Shown: piece after piece, positions 18,415 to 27,537 of the stretch
Position numbering within the stretch: the first letter of the stretch is position 1
How the letters are laid out: each line of letters begins with the position of its first letter
The notes under the pieces: model-generated
What the model saw: the letters and a program-made list of their open reading frames with translations, nothing else
What the model was told of the DNA's origin: nothing
Databases searched by the model: none
Program-made: the position numbers and the translations under genes
Source: Paenibacillus oralis
Lineage (GTDB): Bacteria; Bacillota; Bacilli; Paenibacillales; Paenibacillaceae
Length of the DNA: 64,000 bases
Assembly (NCBI RefSeq): GCF_003863965.1
Contig: NZ_RRCN01000001.1
Span: 6,755,071 to 6,819,070, forward strand
Direction of reading: 5' to 3'

Positions 18415-19437
18415 TTACATTCTACCGATTTCCGCGTCATCGCCAACATCTTCATGCGTCGTTTTCACGTAGTCGACGATCTCCTGCACGGTCGTATAGG
18501 CCAAACCCACATAGGTGTCGGCGGCCCCGTAATAAATCGCGATTTTGCCGCTTGCGGCATCAGTCAACGCTGCGCAAGGGAATACGACGTTCGGCACAAA
18601 TCCGCGCTCTTCATACCATTCTTCCGGCGTCAGCACGTAAGTGCTGGAGCGGTATTTCACGCGGGACGGCTCCTCACTGTCGAGAATGACCGCCCCCATG
18701 CTGTATACAAGACCGTTGCACGTACCGGTGACACCGTGGTAGAACATCAGCCAGCCTTCGGACGTTTCGATCGGAGCCGGACCGCCGCCGATTTTCACCG
18801 ATTGCCACCAGCCTTGGCCGCCTTTGGTCAACACATGGCGGTGTTTGCCCCAATAGACGAAATCCGGACTTTCGCTCAGGAATACGTCGCCAAAAGGCGT
18901 ATGGCCGCTGTCGCTGGGGCGGGACAGCATGACAAAGTTGCCGCCGATTTTTCTCGGGAACAACACGCCATTACGGTTGAACGGCAGAAACGGATTTTCC
19001 AGACGCACGAACGTTTTGAAATCCTGGGTTTGGGCTACGCCGATCGATGCGCCGTAAAAATCCGTACACCAAATTATATAGTAGGTATTCTCCACCTTCA
19101 CCAGCCGCGGATCATAAGCATAGTTCGGCTGAAACGGCTCGCCGGTCTCATCGACAAAAGGAATGCGCTTCTCGTCGATCTTCCAGTCGTAGCCGTCCTC
19201 GCTCCAGCCCACATGCAGATGCGGGCGGCCGTTGATCGTTTCGGCGCGGAATACACCAACAAAACGGCCTTCGTACCAAGCGACGGCACTGTTGAAAATG
19301 CGGGCGATGCCTTTGGCCGGATTTCTCGGGACAACGGGGTTGCCGCTGTGTCTCCATACCGGTCCTACCGCGCCTTCGGGTTTATTTTGCCATGGGATGT
19401 TCGGCAGATTCTCTCCAATGATTTTTACTGTGTTCAT
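18415..19437 (-). CDS. GH130_2 phosphorylase (beta-1,4-mannooligosaccharide phosphorylase)
   Basis: A 340-residue five-bladed beta-propeller glycoside phosphorylase. Key segments: RHSGNPVVPRNP, IFNSAVAWYEGRFVGVFRAE, the general acid region YDPRLVKV, PSDSGHTPFGDV, and the phosphate-binding GGGPAPIETSEGW with MFYHGV. The pattern fits subfamily 2, whose members release mannose-1-phosphate from the non-reducing end of beta-1,4-manno-oligosaccharides. It lacks a signal peptide and so acts in the cytoplasm. The ATG at 19437 has AGGGG eight bases upstream; a 20-residue extension upstream overlaps the permease and is not likely. It complements the GH130_1 enzyme at 26260. Confidence 0.87.
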   Translation of the reverse strand: MNTVKIIGENLPNIPWQNKPEGAVGPVWRHSGNPVVPRNPAKGIARIFNSAVAWYEGRFVGVFRAETINGRPHLHVGWSEDGYDWKIDEKRIPFVDETGEPFQPNYAYDPRLVKVENTYYIIWCTDFYGASIGVAQTQDFKTFVRLENPFLPFNRNGVLFPRKIGGNFVMLSRPSDSGHTPFGDVFLSESPDFVYWGKHRHVLTKGGQGWWQSVKIGGGPAPIETSEGWLMFYHGVTGTCNGLVYSMGAVILDSEEPSRVKYRSSTYVLTPEEWYEERGFVPNVVFPCAALTDAASGKIAIYYGAADTYVGLAYTTVQEIVDYVKTTHEDVGDDAEIGRM

Positions 19438-19474
19438 AAGGTTGCCCCTTCCATTCAATATTTTTAAGTTCGAA

Positions 19475-20308
19475 TTATTTGACCGAGCCTTGCGCAAAGC
19501 CGTTGTAAATGTATTTTTGCAGGGTGATAAACGCGACCAGAATCGGCACGATCGTGATCATGATCCCCGCGCAGATGACCTCCCACTGTGAGCCGTAAGG
19601 TCCTTTAAACTTGAACAACGCGGTTGAAATCACCTGCAGATCCTCGCTCGGCATATACAGGAACGGCGTGTAAAAATCGTTGTAAATGTTGACGCCTTTG
19701 ACGATAATGACCGTGACGATGGCCGGCGCCAGCAAGGGCAAAATGATTTTCCAGTAAATCGTGAAATACGACGCTCCGTCCAGCATGGCCGATTCGTCCA
19801 GCGACTCGGAGATCGAGTCCAAAAACTGCATGAAAATGTAAACGGCGATAATGTCGGTGCCTAGATACAGCAAAATCGGCGCAAACCGGGTATCCACCAA
19901 ATGCAGGAAGTTGATGATCCGGAAGGTCGCGACTTGCGTCGTTACGCTCGGAATCAGAGTAGCCAGCAAAAATGCCCCCATCAACAGCTTGTTGCCGCGG
20001 AAATTAAAACGGTTCAGCACATAAGCGATCATCGAGCCGATCAGCGTGGCGCCGATAACCGAAATGACGACGATGATGACCGTATTTCCGAATCCAAGCA
20101 GCATTTTCCCGTTAATAAACGCCTTGGAATAGTTCGCGAAGTTCAGCCAGTTTTCCGGAGGAGTCAGGGGGCTGGCAGCACCGTATTCCTTGTTCGTCTT
20201 AAATGAAGCAAACAGCACGACGACGATCGGAACGAGGGCGGCGAAGGCGCCGAGCAGCAAGCTTACGTATTTAATGAACGTGGCGGCGCCATATTTCAGT
20301 CTGTACAT
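19475..20308 (-). CDS. Carbohydrate ABC transporter permease (MalG type)
   Basis: A 277-residue inner-membrane permease with six predicted membrane helices and the EAA loop ESLDESAMLDGASYFTIYWKIILP, which contacts the ATPase. Its C-terminus FITLQKYIYNGFAQGSVK is the classic MalG/LacG end. It pairs with the upstream MalF-type permease (three-base gap) and with the binding protein. No ATPase gene is present; such importers usually borrow a shared MsmX-type ATPase encoded elsewhere. Confidence 0.93.
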   Translation of the reverse strand: MYRLKYGAATFIKYVSLLLGAFAALVPIVVVLFASFKTNKEYGAASPLTPPENWLNFANYSKAFINGKMLLGFGNTVIIVVISVIGATLIGSMIAYVLNRFNFRGNKLLMGAFLLATLIPSVTTQVATFRIINFLHLVDTRFAPILLYLGTDIIAVYIFMQFLDSISESLDESAMLDGASYFTIYWKIILPLLAPAIVTVIIVKGVNIYNDFYTPFLYMPSEDLQVISTALFKFKGPYGSQWEVICAGIMITIVPILVAFITLQKYIYNGFAQGSVK

Positions 20309-20311
20309 GGC

Positions 20312-21187
20312 TTACTTCTCCTCCTTGATCAACAAGCGCTGCAGCAGCGTCACGATGATGACGATAAACAACAGGACAACCGCCATCGCGGAGGCGAGGC
20401 CCAGCTTGTTATATTTAAACGCGGTGGTGACCGTCTGGATGACGAACGTGTTGCTGCCGTTGGAGCCGCCGGTCATAATGTATGGAATATCAAACGCGCT
20501 GATCGCGCCGCTGATGGCCAAAATCAGATTGAGCTGCAGGATTTTCATAATACTCGGCAAAATAATGTGACGGAATTGGTGCCAGCGGTTGGCGCCGTCG
20601 ATTTCGGCCGCTTCATAGATATCGGATCCGATCGAGGAAATCGCCCCGAGGAAAATAATGAAGTTAAAGCCCATATACCTCCACAGGGATGCCCCCGCCA
20701 GCGAAATGTTGATGATATTCGGGTTTTTCAGCCAGCCCTGCGTGTAGGCGCCGAGCCCGACCGTTTGCATCAGGGTGTCCAGCGTTCCGTCGGGACGGAA
20801 GAAGAACAGAAAGATAAACCCGATCGCCACCCCGTTTAAGAGATAAGGAAAAAACAGCACCCCTTTAAAGAAGTTTTTGAACCGGACCTTAAAGCTTAAG
20901 ATCGTGGCGAAATACAGAGCGAGCGCCATCTGGACGAAGGTGGCCCCGAAATAATACAAGCTGACTTTAAACACGGAAAAATATTTGGAATCGGTAAAAA
21001 TCGTCTTGTAGTTTTCAAATCCAACGTAGTCATAATGCTTGCTGTAGCCGTTCCAGTCGGTGAAACTGTACTTGAACATGTTAAATACCGGCAAATAGGC
21101 AAAAGTGAACAATAACACGACCGGAACCAGCGAGAAGGCAAAAATAATCACTTTTCGCTGCGTTTTGTAGCTTAGGTTTTTGAACAC
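20312..21187 (-). CDS. Carbohydrate ABC transporter permease (MalF type)
   Basis: A 291-residue permease starting MFKNLSYKTQRKVIIFAFSL, with about six membrane helices and the EAA loop DIYEAAEIDGANRWHQFRHIILP. GTG start with GGAGG eight bases upstream. It lies 48 bases after the binding-protein gene and three bases before the MalG-type permease. Together they would import manno-oligosaccharides. Confidence 0.93.
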   Translation of the reverse strand: MFKNLSYKTQRKVIIFAFSLVPVVLLFTFAYLPVFNMFKYSFTDWNGYSKHYDYVGFENYKTIFTDSKYFSVFKVSLYYFGATFVQMALALYFATILSFKVRFKNFFKGVLFFPYLLNGVAIGFIFLFFFRPDGTLDTLMQTVGLGAYTQGWLKNPNIINISLAGASLWRYMGFNFIIFLGAISSIGSDIYEAAEIDGANRWHQFRHIILPSIMKILQLNLILAISGAISAFDIPYIMTGGSNGSNTFVIQTVTTAFKYNKLGLASAMAVVLLFIVIIVTLLQRLLIKEEK

Positions 21188-21235
21188 CTCTCACACCTCC
21201 AAAAATCCTGCAAAACACCTTGTTCTGAACGTTGT

Positions 21236-22585
21236 TTATTGGACGAATTTCACGCGGGATTTCACCCAGGCGTCGTTCAGATCCTTCATAATATCGTCGT
21301 AGGATTCGTCGAGGTTGCCGATCGCGGCTTCAACGATACGTTTTTTGAATTCAGGCTGCCACAGTCCGATTTCCGCATCCTTGTCGATCTTGTCCACCAA
21401 ACCTTCTTGTCCCGGCTGCGCCGGGGTTTGAAGCTCGAATTTCACGTCCGTGCCTTCGAATTGCTTCAGCGTGTCGGGAAGCGGGGCGCCCACCACCGGG
21501 CTCATGCCTCCGGCTTGTTCCGTCGGATATCCGGATTCGTTGATGAACCAGTCGATCCATGCTCTGGCTGCCGCTTTGTTTTTGCTGTGTTTACTAATTC
21601 CGAGGGTGTAGTCGTCAGCCAGCGGCATGATTACCTCGCCGGCATTGGTCGGGAACGGCATGTAAGCGATATCGTCTTTGTTTTCGGCAAGGCCCTGAAC
21701 CTGTCCGATCGCCCAGGAGCCAAGCACCATGGCGCCGATTTTACCGCCCGCCATATCGGCTTTGGAAGCTTCCCAGTTCGTGGTCGTTGGATCGTCTTCG
21801 ATCAAACCTTGTTTTGCCGCGTCGTACATCACTTTATAAAGCTCGTAGTGCGGCTGGCCGGGCACGAAGTTATCGTCCGTGTTCGGCTGTTTGATGTTGA
21901 CATAGTTGACATCGCCGGCAACCGTGGTCAGTACGGCTTCCCATTGCGTCAACGGCCAGCTGTCCGCATAGTTGGTGTACAGCGGAATCGCGTCGCCTTT
22001 GTCTTTGATCTTCTGCAAAGCGGCCAAAAATTGCTCCGGCGTTTTTGGCGTTTCCGTTACGCCAGCTTCATTGAGCACTTTTTTGTTGTACAGAACGCCG
22101 GAGAAATTGACGGCGATCGGAATCCCGTAGACTTGGCCGTCGACCGTTCTTTCTTCCAGACCGATATACTGCTTGCGGAGTTCTTCCAGCGTGCCGAGCG
22201 GTTCAAAGAACTCCGGCGTGTCCGCCAGCGGAATGCTCGTCGGCAGCAGCAAAACGTCACCGTAATCGTCGGAGTTCATCCGGACCGTGATTTGCCCTTC
22301 ATAATCGGACAGCGCTTGGAAGTTCACTTTTACGTTCGGATATTTTTGATTGAACTGTGCGGCATAATCTTTGAACACCGTGTCCACGATATCCGTTCTT
22401 TGCGTGATTACGGTAATTTCTCCGGAGATTTCATCCCCCGCTTGTTGTTGCGTCCCGGCGTTTCCCGTCCCGGCTCCGCCGCCTTTATCGTTCCCGGCCG
22501 CGTTATTGTTGCCTCCGCAGCCGGCCAGCATAGTAAGTACAAGAAGCAACGCCATGAGTCCGATAAAAACTTTACTTTTTTTCAC
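21236..22585 (-). CDS. Sugar ABC transporter substrate-binding lipoprotein (manno-oligosaccharide locus)
   Basis: A 449-residue family 1 extracellular solute-binding protein. The signal peptide ends in the lipobox LAGC (Cys at about residue 23), then a Gly/Asn-rich linker and the two-lobed domain with ITVITQRTDIVDTVFKDY, VNFSGVLYNKKVL and MVLGSWAIGQ typical of oligosaccharide binders. First gene of the minus arm of the mannan locus; it has its own promoter (22639-22667) and a palindromic operator (22616-22631), divergent from the LacI gene. Confidence 0.92.
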   Translation of the reverse strand: MKKSKVFIGLMALLLVLTMLAGCGGNNNAAGNDKGGGAGTGNAGTQQQAGDEISGEITVITQRTDIVDTVFKDYAAQFNQKYPNVKVNFQALSDYEGQITVRMNSDDYGDVLLLPTSIPLADTPEFFEPLGTLEELRKQYIGLEERTVDGQVYGIPIAVNFSGVLYNKKVLNEAGVTETPKTPEQFLAALQKIKDKGDAIPLYTNYADSWPLTQWEAVLTTVAGDVNYVNIKQPNTDDNFVPGQPHYELYKVMYDAAKQGLIEDDPTTTNWEASKADMAGGKIGAMVLGSWAIGQVQGLAENKDDIAYMPFPTNAGEVIMPLADDYTLGISKHSKNKAAARAWIDWFINESGYPTEQAGGMSPVVGAPLPDTLKQFEGTDVKFELQTPAQPGQEGLVDKIDKDAEIGLWQPEFKKRIVEAAIGNLDESYDDIMKDLNDAWVKSRVKFVQ

Positions 22586-22615
22586 TTTTTTAACCCCTTT
22601 CAGTTTTATAAAATT

Positions 22616-22631
22616 AAGTTATCGATAAACT
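22616..22631 (-). promoter_or_regulatory. Candidate LacI-family operator at the transporter promoter
   Basis: AAGTTATCGATAAACT contains the perfect ten-base palindrome TTATCGATAA with a central CG, the hallmark of LacI-family sites. It begins about seven bases downstream of the -10 element, so it would cover the transcription start. The LacI gene lies divergently next to it. Confidence 0.55.
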
Positions 22632-22638
22632 ATCTCAG

Positions 22639-22667
22639 ATTCTATAATGAACGCGCTTACTGGTCAA
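22639..22667 (-). promoter_or_regulatory. Sigma-A promoter of the mannan transporter operon
   Basis: TTGACC (complement 22662-22667), 17 bases, TAGAAT (complement 22639-22644), 54 bases before the binding-protein start. Confidence 0.55.
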
Positions 22668-22841
22668 TAATAAAATTTATTTTAGTTTATGATTTAAGCA
22701 ATAAATAAAGTAATTATTAACTTAATTTATTTTTGTTTTCTAGCTTATCTTTATATTTCTGAACGATAAATGTATACTGGGAGTTAGATAATCGGCTGAT
22801 TCCTTTTGGATACGATGAACAGGATGGTGAATTGTGAATTC

Positions 22842-23852
22842 ATGAAAAGCAGCGTAACGATGAAAGATATCGCCAGCAAATTGGGAGTCAGCAGCGTGAC
22901 GGTATCCAAGGCGTTGAACGATAAGGAAGGCGTCAGCGACAGCCTGAAGCTGAAAATCAAAAAGGTGGCCGGCGAGATGGGCTACCGCTTTAACTCTGCG
23001 GCCAAATCGATTAAAGAAGGGCTTTCCTACAATATAGGGGTCATGATTCCGCAGCGGTTTACGGGGCTGCAAGAATCGTTTTACCTGCGGGTCTATCAGC
23101 AAATCGCCATTCAGCTCGATCACTACGGCTATTTTGGCATATTGAATATTTTAAGCAGCGAAGACGAAGAAGAGCTGAACTTCCCGCGGGTATACAGCGA
23201 AAATAAAGTAGATGGCATTATCGTATTGGGCCAAGTCAGCAAAAAGTATATCGAAACGGTGCAAAATATGGAGCTGCCCAAGCTGTTTCTCGATTTTTAC
23301 GACGAGCACGCCGCGATCGATTCGATCGTTACGGATAATTTTTACGGCGCCTATGAAATCACCAATTATTTGATTCAGTGCGGACACCGCGATATCGCCT
23401 ACGTGGGCAACATTTATTCCACCAGCAGCATCCAGGACCGTTATCTCGGCTACTACAAGTCGCTGCTCGAGCACGGCATGGTTTTTGAAAACCGGCTGCT
23501 GCTGAACGACCGCGACGAGCACGGTAGATATATCGATATCGAGTTTCCGGAAAAAATGCCTACCGCCTTCGTCTGCAACTGCGATCAGGTCGCTTACAAT
23601 CTGTGCGAGCGCTTGAACGCCATGGGTTACCGCGTGCCGGACGACTGCTCCGTGGTCGGGTTCGATAATGACGTGTACGCTACATTAGCTAATCCGCAGC
23701 TGACGACGGTGGAAGTTGACATCGAGCAGATGGCCCGCACATCCGTCAAAACGATTATGGATAAAGTGGCCAACCCGAACCGCCACATCGGCCGCCTGCT
23801 GGTGCACGGGAAAATCATTTATCGGGATTCGGTTAAAAAAATCAATCTATAG
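22842..23852 (+). CDS. LacI family transcriptional regulator (mannan locus)
   Basis: A 336-residue repressor. The helix-turn-helix plus hinge is VTMKDIASKLGVSSVTVSKAL, with the hinge GYRFNSAAKSIKEG, followed by a periplasmic-binding-like sugar-sensor domain (YNIGVMIPQRF, VDGIIVLGQ, VGFDNDVYATLANPQLTTV). The start is uncertain: several ATG/TTG codons lie within 36 bases, and the ATG at 22842 fits the family N-terminus with a weak GGATGGTGA upstream. It lies between and divergent from the transporter operon, so it probably senses mannobiose or a derivative and controls both arms. Confidence 0.9.
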   Translation: MKSSVTMKDIASKLGVSSVTVSKALNDKEGVSDSLKLKIKKVAGEMGYRFNSAAKSIKEGLSYNIGVMIPQRFTGLQESFYLRVYQQIAIQLDHYGYFGILNILSSEDEEELNFPRVYSENKVDGIIVLGQVSKKYIETVQNMELPKLFLDFYDEHAAIDSIVTDNFYGAYEITNYLIQCGHRDIAYVGNIYSTSSIQDRYLGYYKSLLEHGMVFENRLLLNDRDEHGRYIDIEFPEKMPTAFVCNCDQVAYNLCERLNAMGYRVPDDCSVVGFDNDVYATLANPQLTTVEVDIEQMARTSVKTIMDKVANPNRHIGRLLVHGKIIYRDSVKKINL

Positions 23853-23870
23853 CTGCCTGACTGCATTAAG

Positions 23871-23896
23871 AACCGCCATCACCGGCGGTTTTTTTG
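23871..23896 (+). terminator. Rho-independent terminator of the LacI gene
   Basis: AACCGCC (23871-23877) pairs with GGCGGTT (23884-23890) around a six-base loop, followed by a run of T. Confidence 0.85.
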
Positions 23897-23987
23897 CGTT
23901 TGACAGTGTACCCCCGCTAACAAACCACAAAATTAAATTGTTGAATTCTCCTTATATCTAGATATATAGTAATGACATAATCATCAT

Positions 23988-24021
23988 TTGTTATCTAATT
24001 TTATATAACAAACTATAACAA
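23988..24021 (+). promoter_or_regulatory. Candidate operator with inverted and direct ATAACAA repeats before the mannanase gene
   Basis: TTGTTAT (23988-23994) and ATAACAA (24005-24011) form a perfect inverted repeat around ten bases; a third ATAACAA follows at 24015-24021. It lies 38-71 bases before the mannanase start. The same TATAACAAA word occurs upstream of the second LacI gene (28679-28687). The function is a guess. Confidence 0.35.
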
Positions 24022-24058
24022 AAATTCGGAAATTCAAACTGATGAGGTGAGCTCTTCT

Positions 24059-25018
24059 ATGAATTCGTTAGCGCCTTATGTGGCCGGGATGACCTGGGGG
24101 TTTATGGGCGTTAGAGGCACCTGGGGCAATGAAGCCGCGGACCGTTCCATGGAAACCATGGTGAAATCGACTGGAGTCAACTGGACGGCGATCGCTTTTT
24201 CCGCGCTGCAAGCAACGGCTTTCTCGACGGAAATTCCTTACTGGAAGGAACCAACAGTAACCGATGAGGAAGTCAGGTGGGCGATCGGCAAAGCCAAGTC
24301 GCTTGGCTTGAAGGTATGCCTGAAACCGATCGTGAATTGTGCGGACGGCACTTGGCGGGCGCATATCAACTTTTTTGACAAAGATGTTCCGTGCGAACCC
24401 AAATGGTCCGACTGGTTTGCCTCTTATCGCGCCTATATTGTGCATTTTGCGGAAATCGCCGAGGAAACGGACTGTGAGATGTTCTGCATCGGCTGCGAGA
24501 TGGTCCAGACCGACCGGCGTGAGCGCGAATGGCGGGAACTGATTGCCGAAGTAAGAAAAGTGTTTAAGGGGTTGGTCACTTACAATTGTGACAAATACCA
24601 GGAGGATAACGTCGCTTGGTGGGATGCCCTCGACATTATCAGCTCCAGCGGCTACTACCCGATCGACGATTGGGAACGGCAGTTGGAGCGGATTGAAAGC
24701 GTTGTACAAAAGTACGAAAAACCTTTTTTCTTTATGGAGGCCGGCTGTCCAAGCCGAACCGGTGCGGCGAAAATTCCGAACGACTGGACGCTTATCGGCG
24801 ACGTCAACGAAGCCGAGCAGGCCGATTATTACCATACGATGCTGCAAAAATGCGGAGAACGCGACTGGGTGCGCGGCTTCATGCTGTGGGATTGGCCGGC
24901 GCAGCTTTACGCCCCCAAGCAAGCCGCAGCCGATGACGGCTACTGCATTTACGGCAAACAGGCCGCAGCCGTCGTCGCCGAGGCATACGCCGACAAACTG
25001 AATTTATTTGGGCGATAA
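24059..25018 (+). CDS. GH113 endo-beta-1,4-mannanase
   Basis: A 319-residue TIM-barrel enzyme that hydrolyses beta-1,4-mannan chains. It resembles the GH113 mannanases: start MNSLAPYVAGMTWGFMGVRG, the acid/base Glu in MFCIGCEMVQTDRR, TYNCDKYQEDNVAWWDALD, and the nucleophile Glu in FFMEAGCPSR. There is no signal peptide, so it would cut oligosaccharides inside the cell. GAGGTGA precedes the ATG at 24059; an upstream GTG lies within that site. It is first in the plus-strand trio with the epimerase (15 bases later) and the GH130_1 phosphorylase. Confidence 0.88.
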   Translation: MNSLAPYVAGMTWGFMGVRGTWGNEAADRSMETMVKSTGVNWTAIAFSALQATAFSTEIPYWKEPTVTDEEVRWAIGKAKSLGLKVCLKPIVNCADGTWRAHINFFDKDVPCEPKWSDWFASYRAYIVHFAEIAEETDCEMFCIGCEMVQTDRREREWRELIAEVRKVFKGLVTYNCDKYQEDNVAWWDALDIISSSGYYPIDDWERQLERIESVVQKYEKPFFFMEAGCPSRTGAAKIPNDWTLIGDVNEAEQADYYHTMLQKCGERDWVRGFMLWDWPAQLYAPKQAAADDGYCIYGKQAAAVVAEAYADKLNLFGR

Positions 25019-25033
25019 GGAGGCTCATTCCCC

Positions 25034-26224
25034 ATGGATACACACCATTGGATGGAACAACTGCAGTTGGAGCTGCAGGACAACATTTTGCCATTTTGGC
25101 TCGATCATACGATTGATGCCAAGCATGGCGGGTTTATCGGCTTCATCGATCAGCAAATGAAAACCGAGAAACAAGCCGACAAAGGACTGGTGCTCAACGC
25201 CCGGATCTTGTGGACTTTCGCTTCCGCCTACCGTCTCTTTCCTACCGCAAAATATCTGGAGATGGCGCAGCGCGCCTGCGATTATCTGGTGGAGCATTTC
25301 CTGGACCGCGTGTATGGCGGCTTGTACTGGATGGTTGACTACGAGGGGCGCCCTGCCCAGGATAAAAAGCAGGTTTACGGTCAAGCGTTCGTCATTTATG
25401 CCCTAGCCGAATATTACCGCGCAACCTCTAACAAGGAAGCTCTGGACTTGGCGGCGGACATCTACCGCCTGTTGGAGAAACACAGCTATGACCCCGTCCA
25501 TAAAGGGTATATTGAAGCTTTGTCCCGCGACTGGAAGCAAACCGGCGACTTCAGCCTCAGCAACAAGGACCTCAACGAAAAGAAATCGATGAACACCCAT
25601 CTGCACGTGCTGGAAGCGTACACCAACCTGTACCGGGTATGGAAATCCCCCGAGCTGCAGCACAGTCTATCCGAGTTGATCGAAGTGACGCTGGATCATA
25701 TCATCGATCCGCATGGCGCCCATTTTTGGCTGTTTTTCGATGAGGCTTGGCAGGTCAAAAGCCGCCATATCTCCTACGGGCATGATATCGAAGGCAGCTG
25801 GCTGCTCGTCGAAGCCGCCGAGGTGGTTGGCGACTCCGCCCTGCTGCAGCGTGTGAAGGAAACGGCCGCGGCCATGGCGGAAGCGGTTTATAACGAAGGC
25901 GTAGACAAAGACGGGGGCATTTGGAACGAGGCTGACCCAAGCGGCCTGACCGATACGAACAAGGATTGGTGGCCTCAGGCGGAAGCGATGGTCGGCTTCT
26001 ATAACGCCTATCAGTTGACCGGCGACGAGCGGTACCGGACCGCCTCGGCAAACTCCTGGAAATTCATCCAAACGTACCTGATCGACCGGGAGCGCGGCGA
26101 ATGGTTCTGGGGCGTGGATCAGGGCGGCCTTCCCCTGCCGGGAGAGCCGAAGGTCAGCCCTTGGAAATGCCCGTACCACAACAGCCGGGCTTGTCTGGAA
26201 ATGCTGGAGCGTTTGCAGCGATAG
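25034..26224 (+). CDS. Cellobiose/mannobiose 2-epimerase (AGE superfamily)
   Basis: A 396-residue (alpha/alpha)6-barrel epimerase that inverts C2 at the reducing end of beta-1,4-disaccharides. Motifs: MNTHLHVLEAYTNLYRVW, the catalytic His region SYGHDIEGSWLLVEAA, WWPQAEAMVGF and KCPYHNSRACLEM, which together mark cellobiose 2-epimerases rather than GlcNAc 2-epimerases. In this locus it would turn Man-Man into Man-Glc, the substrate of the next enzyme. ATG at 25034 with AAGGAGG upstream. Confidence 0.92.
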   Translation: MDTHHWMEQLQLELQDNILPFWLDHTIDAKHGGFIGFIDQQMKTEKQADKGLVLNARILWTFASAYRLFPTAKYLEMAQRACDYLVEHFLDRVYGGLYWMVDYEGRPAQDKKQVYGQAFVIYALAEYYRATSNKEALDLAADIYRLLEKHSYDPVHKGYIEALSRDWKQTGDFSLSNKDLNEKKSMNTHLHVLEAYTNLYRVWKSPELQHSLSELIEVTLDHIIDPHGAHFWLFFDEAWQVKSRHISYGHDIEGSWLLVEAAEVVGDSALLQRVKETAAAMAEAVYNEGVDKDGGIWNEADPSGLTDTNKDWWPQAEAMVGFYNAYQLTGDERYRTASANSWKFIQTYLIDRERGEWFWGVDQGGLPLPGEPKVSPWKCPYHNSRACLEMLERLQR

Positions 26225-26259
26225 AACTTATAAGTTTGATTTTATAGGAGGAAAAAAGA

Positions 26260-27453
26260 ATGAGTTTGTTTGAGGAAAGAAAGCAGCAACTGACGGAGCG
26301 TTACGAGCAACTGATCAACCGCCGCAACGAAAAGCTCCCTTATGGCAACGGGATTTACGATCGCTACCGCTATCCGATTTTGACCGCGGAACACGCCCCG
26401 CTGATCTGGAAATACGACTTTAATCCGGACACGAACCCGTATTTCATGGAGCGTCTTGGCGTAAACGGCGTATTCAACCCCGGGGCGATTGAGCTGAACG
26501 GCAAATTTTATCTCGTGGCCCGGGTCGAAGGTGTGGACCGCAAATCGTTTTTCGCGGTGGCGGAAAGCGATAACGGCGTGGACGGCTTCCGCTTCCGGGA
26601 TCATCCGATCGTGATGCCGGAAACCGAAGATCCGGACGTGAACGTGTACGACATGCGGCTCGTGCGCCACGAAGACGGCTGGATTTACGGTCTGTTCTGC
26701 ACGGAGCGGAAAGATCCGGACGCCCCGCGCGGCGACCTGTCAAGCGCCGTGGCCCAATGCGGCATCGCCCGCACCAAGGATCTCGCCGCCTGGGAGCGCC
26801 TGGCCGACCTGAAGACGAAATCTCCGCAGCAGCGCAACGTCGTGCTGCACCCGGAATTCGTGAACGGCAAATACGCGTTCTACACCCGGCCGCAGGACGG
26901 CTTTATCGATGCGGGCTCCGGCGGAGGCATCGGCTGGGGGTTGTCCGATTCGATCGAAAACGCGGTGATCGAAGAGGAAATCATCGTTGACGACCGGAAA
27001 TACCATACGATTAAAGAGGTCAAGAACGGCCAAGGTCCGGCTCCGATCAAAACGGAAAAAGGCTGGCTGCACGTCGCTCACGGTGTGCGAGGTACGGCGG
27101 CCGGGCTGCGGTACGTGCTGTACGCCTTCCTGTCGGACCTTAAGGAGCCGCAGCGCGTAACGTTTCGTCCCGGCGGCCATCTGATCGCGCCGGAAGGCGA
27201 AGAACGCGTCGGCGACGTCTCGAACGTCGTGTTCTGCAACGGCGTCATCGCCCGCGATAACGGGGACGTGTTCATTTATTACGCCTCCTCCGACACGCGC
27301 ATCCATGTCGCCACCTCAACCAAGGACCGGCTGCTCGACTATGTGCTGAACACACCGGAGGACCCGCTTCGTTCCTACGCTTGCGTTCAGCAAAGACTCA
27401 GCCTGATCGAGCGCAACGAGCGGTTTTTGGCTGGCCTGAAAAAGATAAAGTAA
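26260..27453 (+). CDS. GH130_1 4-O-beta-D-mannosyl-D-glucose phosphorylase
   Basis: A 397-residue five-bladed beta-propeller. It matches subfamily 1: [34 protein letters not shown], the general acid in [11 protein letters not shown], and the phosphate-binding [19 protein letters not shown]. Reaction: Man-beta-1,4-Glc plus phosphate gives mannose-1-phosphate and glucose. An N-terminal helix ([20 protein letters not shown]) fits the family. Ribosome binding site GGAGG precedes the ATG. The order epimerase then phosphorylase is the known beta-mannobiose pathway. Confidence 0.93.
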   Translation: MSLFEERKQQLTERYEQLINRRNEKLPYGNGIYDRYRYPILTAEHAPLIWKYDFNPDTNPYFMERLGVNGVFNPGAIELNGKFYLVARVEGVDRKSFFAVAESDNGVDGFRFRDHPIVMPETEDPDVNVYDMRLVRHEDGWIYGLFCTERKDPDAPRGDLSSAVAQCGIARTKDLAAWERLADLKTKSPQQRNVVLHPEFVNGKYAFYTRPQDGFIDAGSGGGIGWGLSDSIENAVIEEEIIVDDRKYHTIKEVKNGQGPAPIKTEKGWLHVAHGVRGTAAGLRYVLYAFLSDLKEPQRVTFRPGGHLIAPEGEERVGDVSNVVFCNGVIARDNGDVFIYYASSDTRIHVATSTKDRLLDYVLNTPEDPLRSYACVQQRLSLIERNERFLAGLKKIK

Positions 27454-27458
27454 GATGC

Positions 27459-27493
27459 AAGACCGCCGGAGGAATTTCGTCCCCGACGGTCTT
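27459..27493 (+). terminator. Stem-loop after the mannosylglucose phosphorylase gene
   Basis: AAGACCG and CGGTCTT pair, extended by an inner CCGG/CCG match; the T tract is weak. Confidence 0.5.
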
Positions 27494-27537
27494 CTGATGC
27501 GCAAACGGTAACCTCTGCCGGAATAGAGGTAAGCGGG

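Noticed and set aside
22842-23852. Alternative starts of the LacI gene at 22806-22824
   Set aside because: They lack a better ribosome binding site and add residues before the helix-turn-helix that the family does not have; kept only as a doubt on the start.
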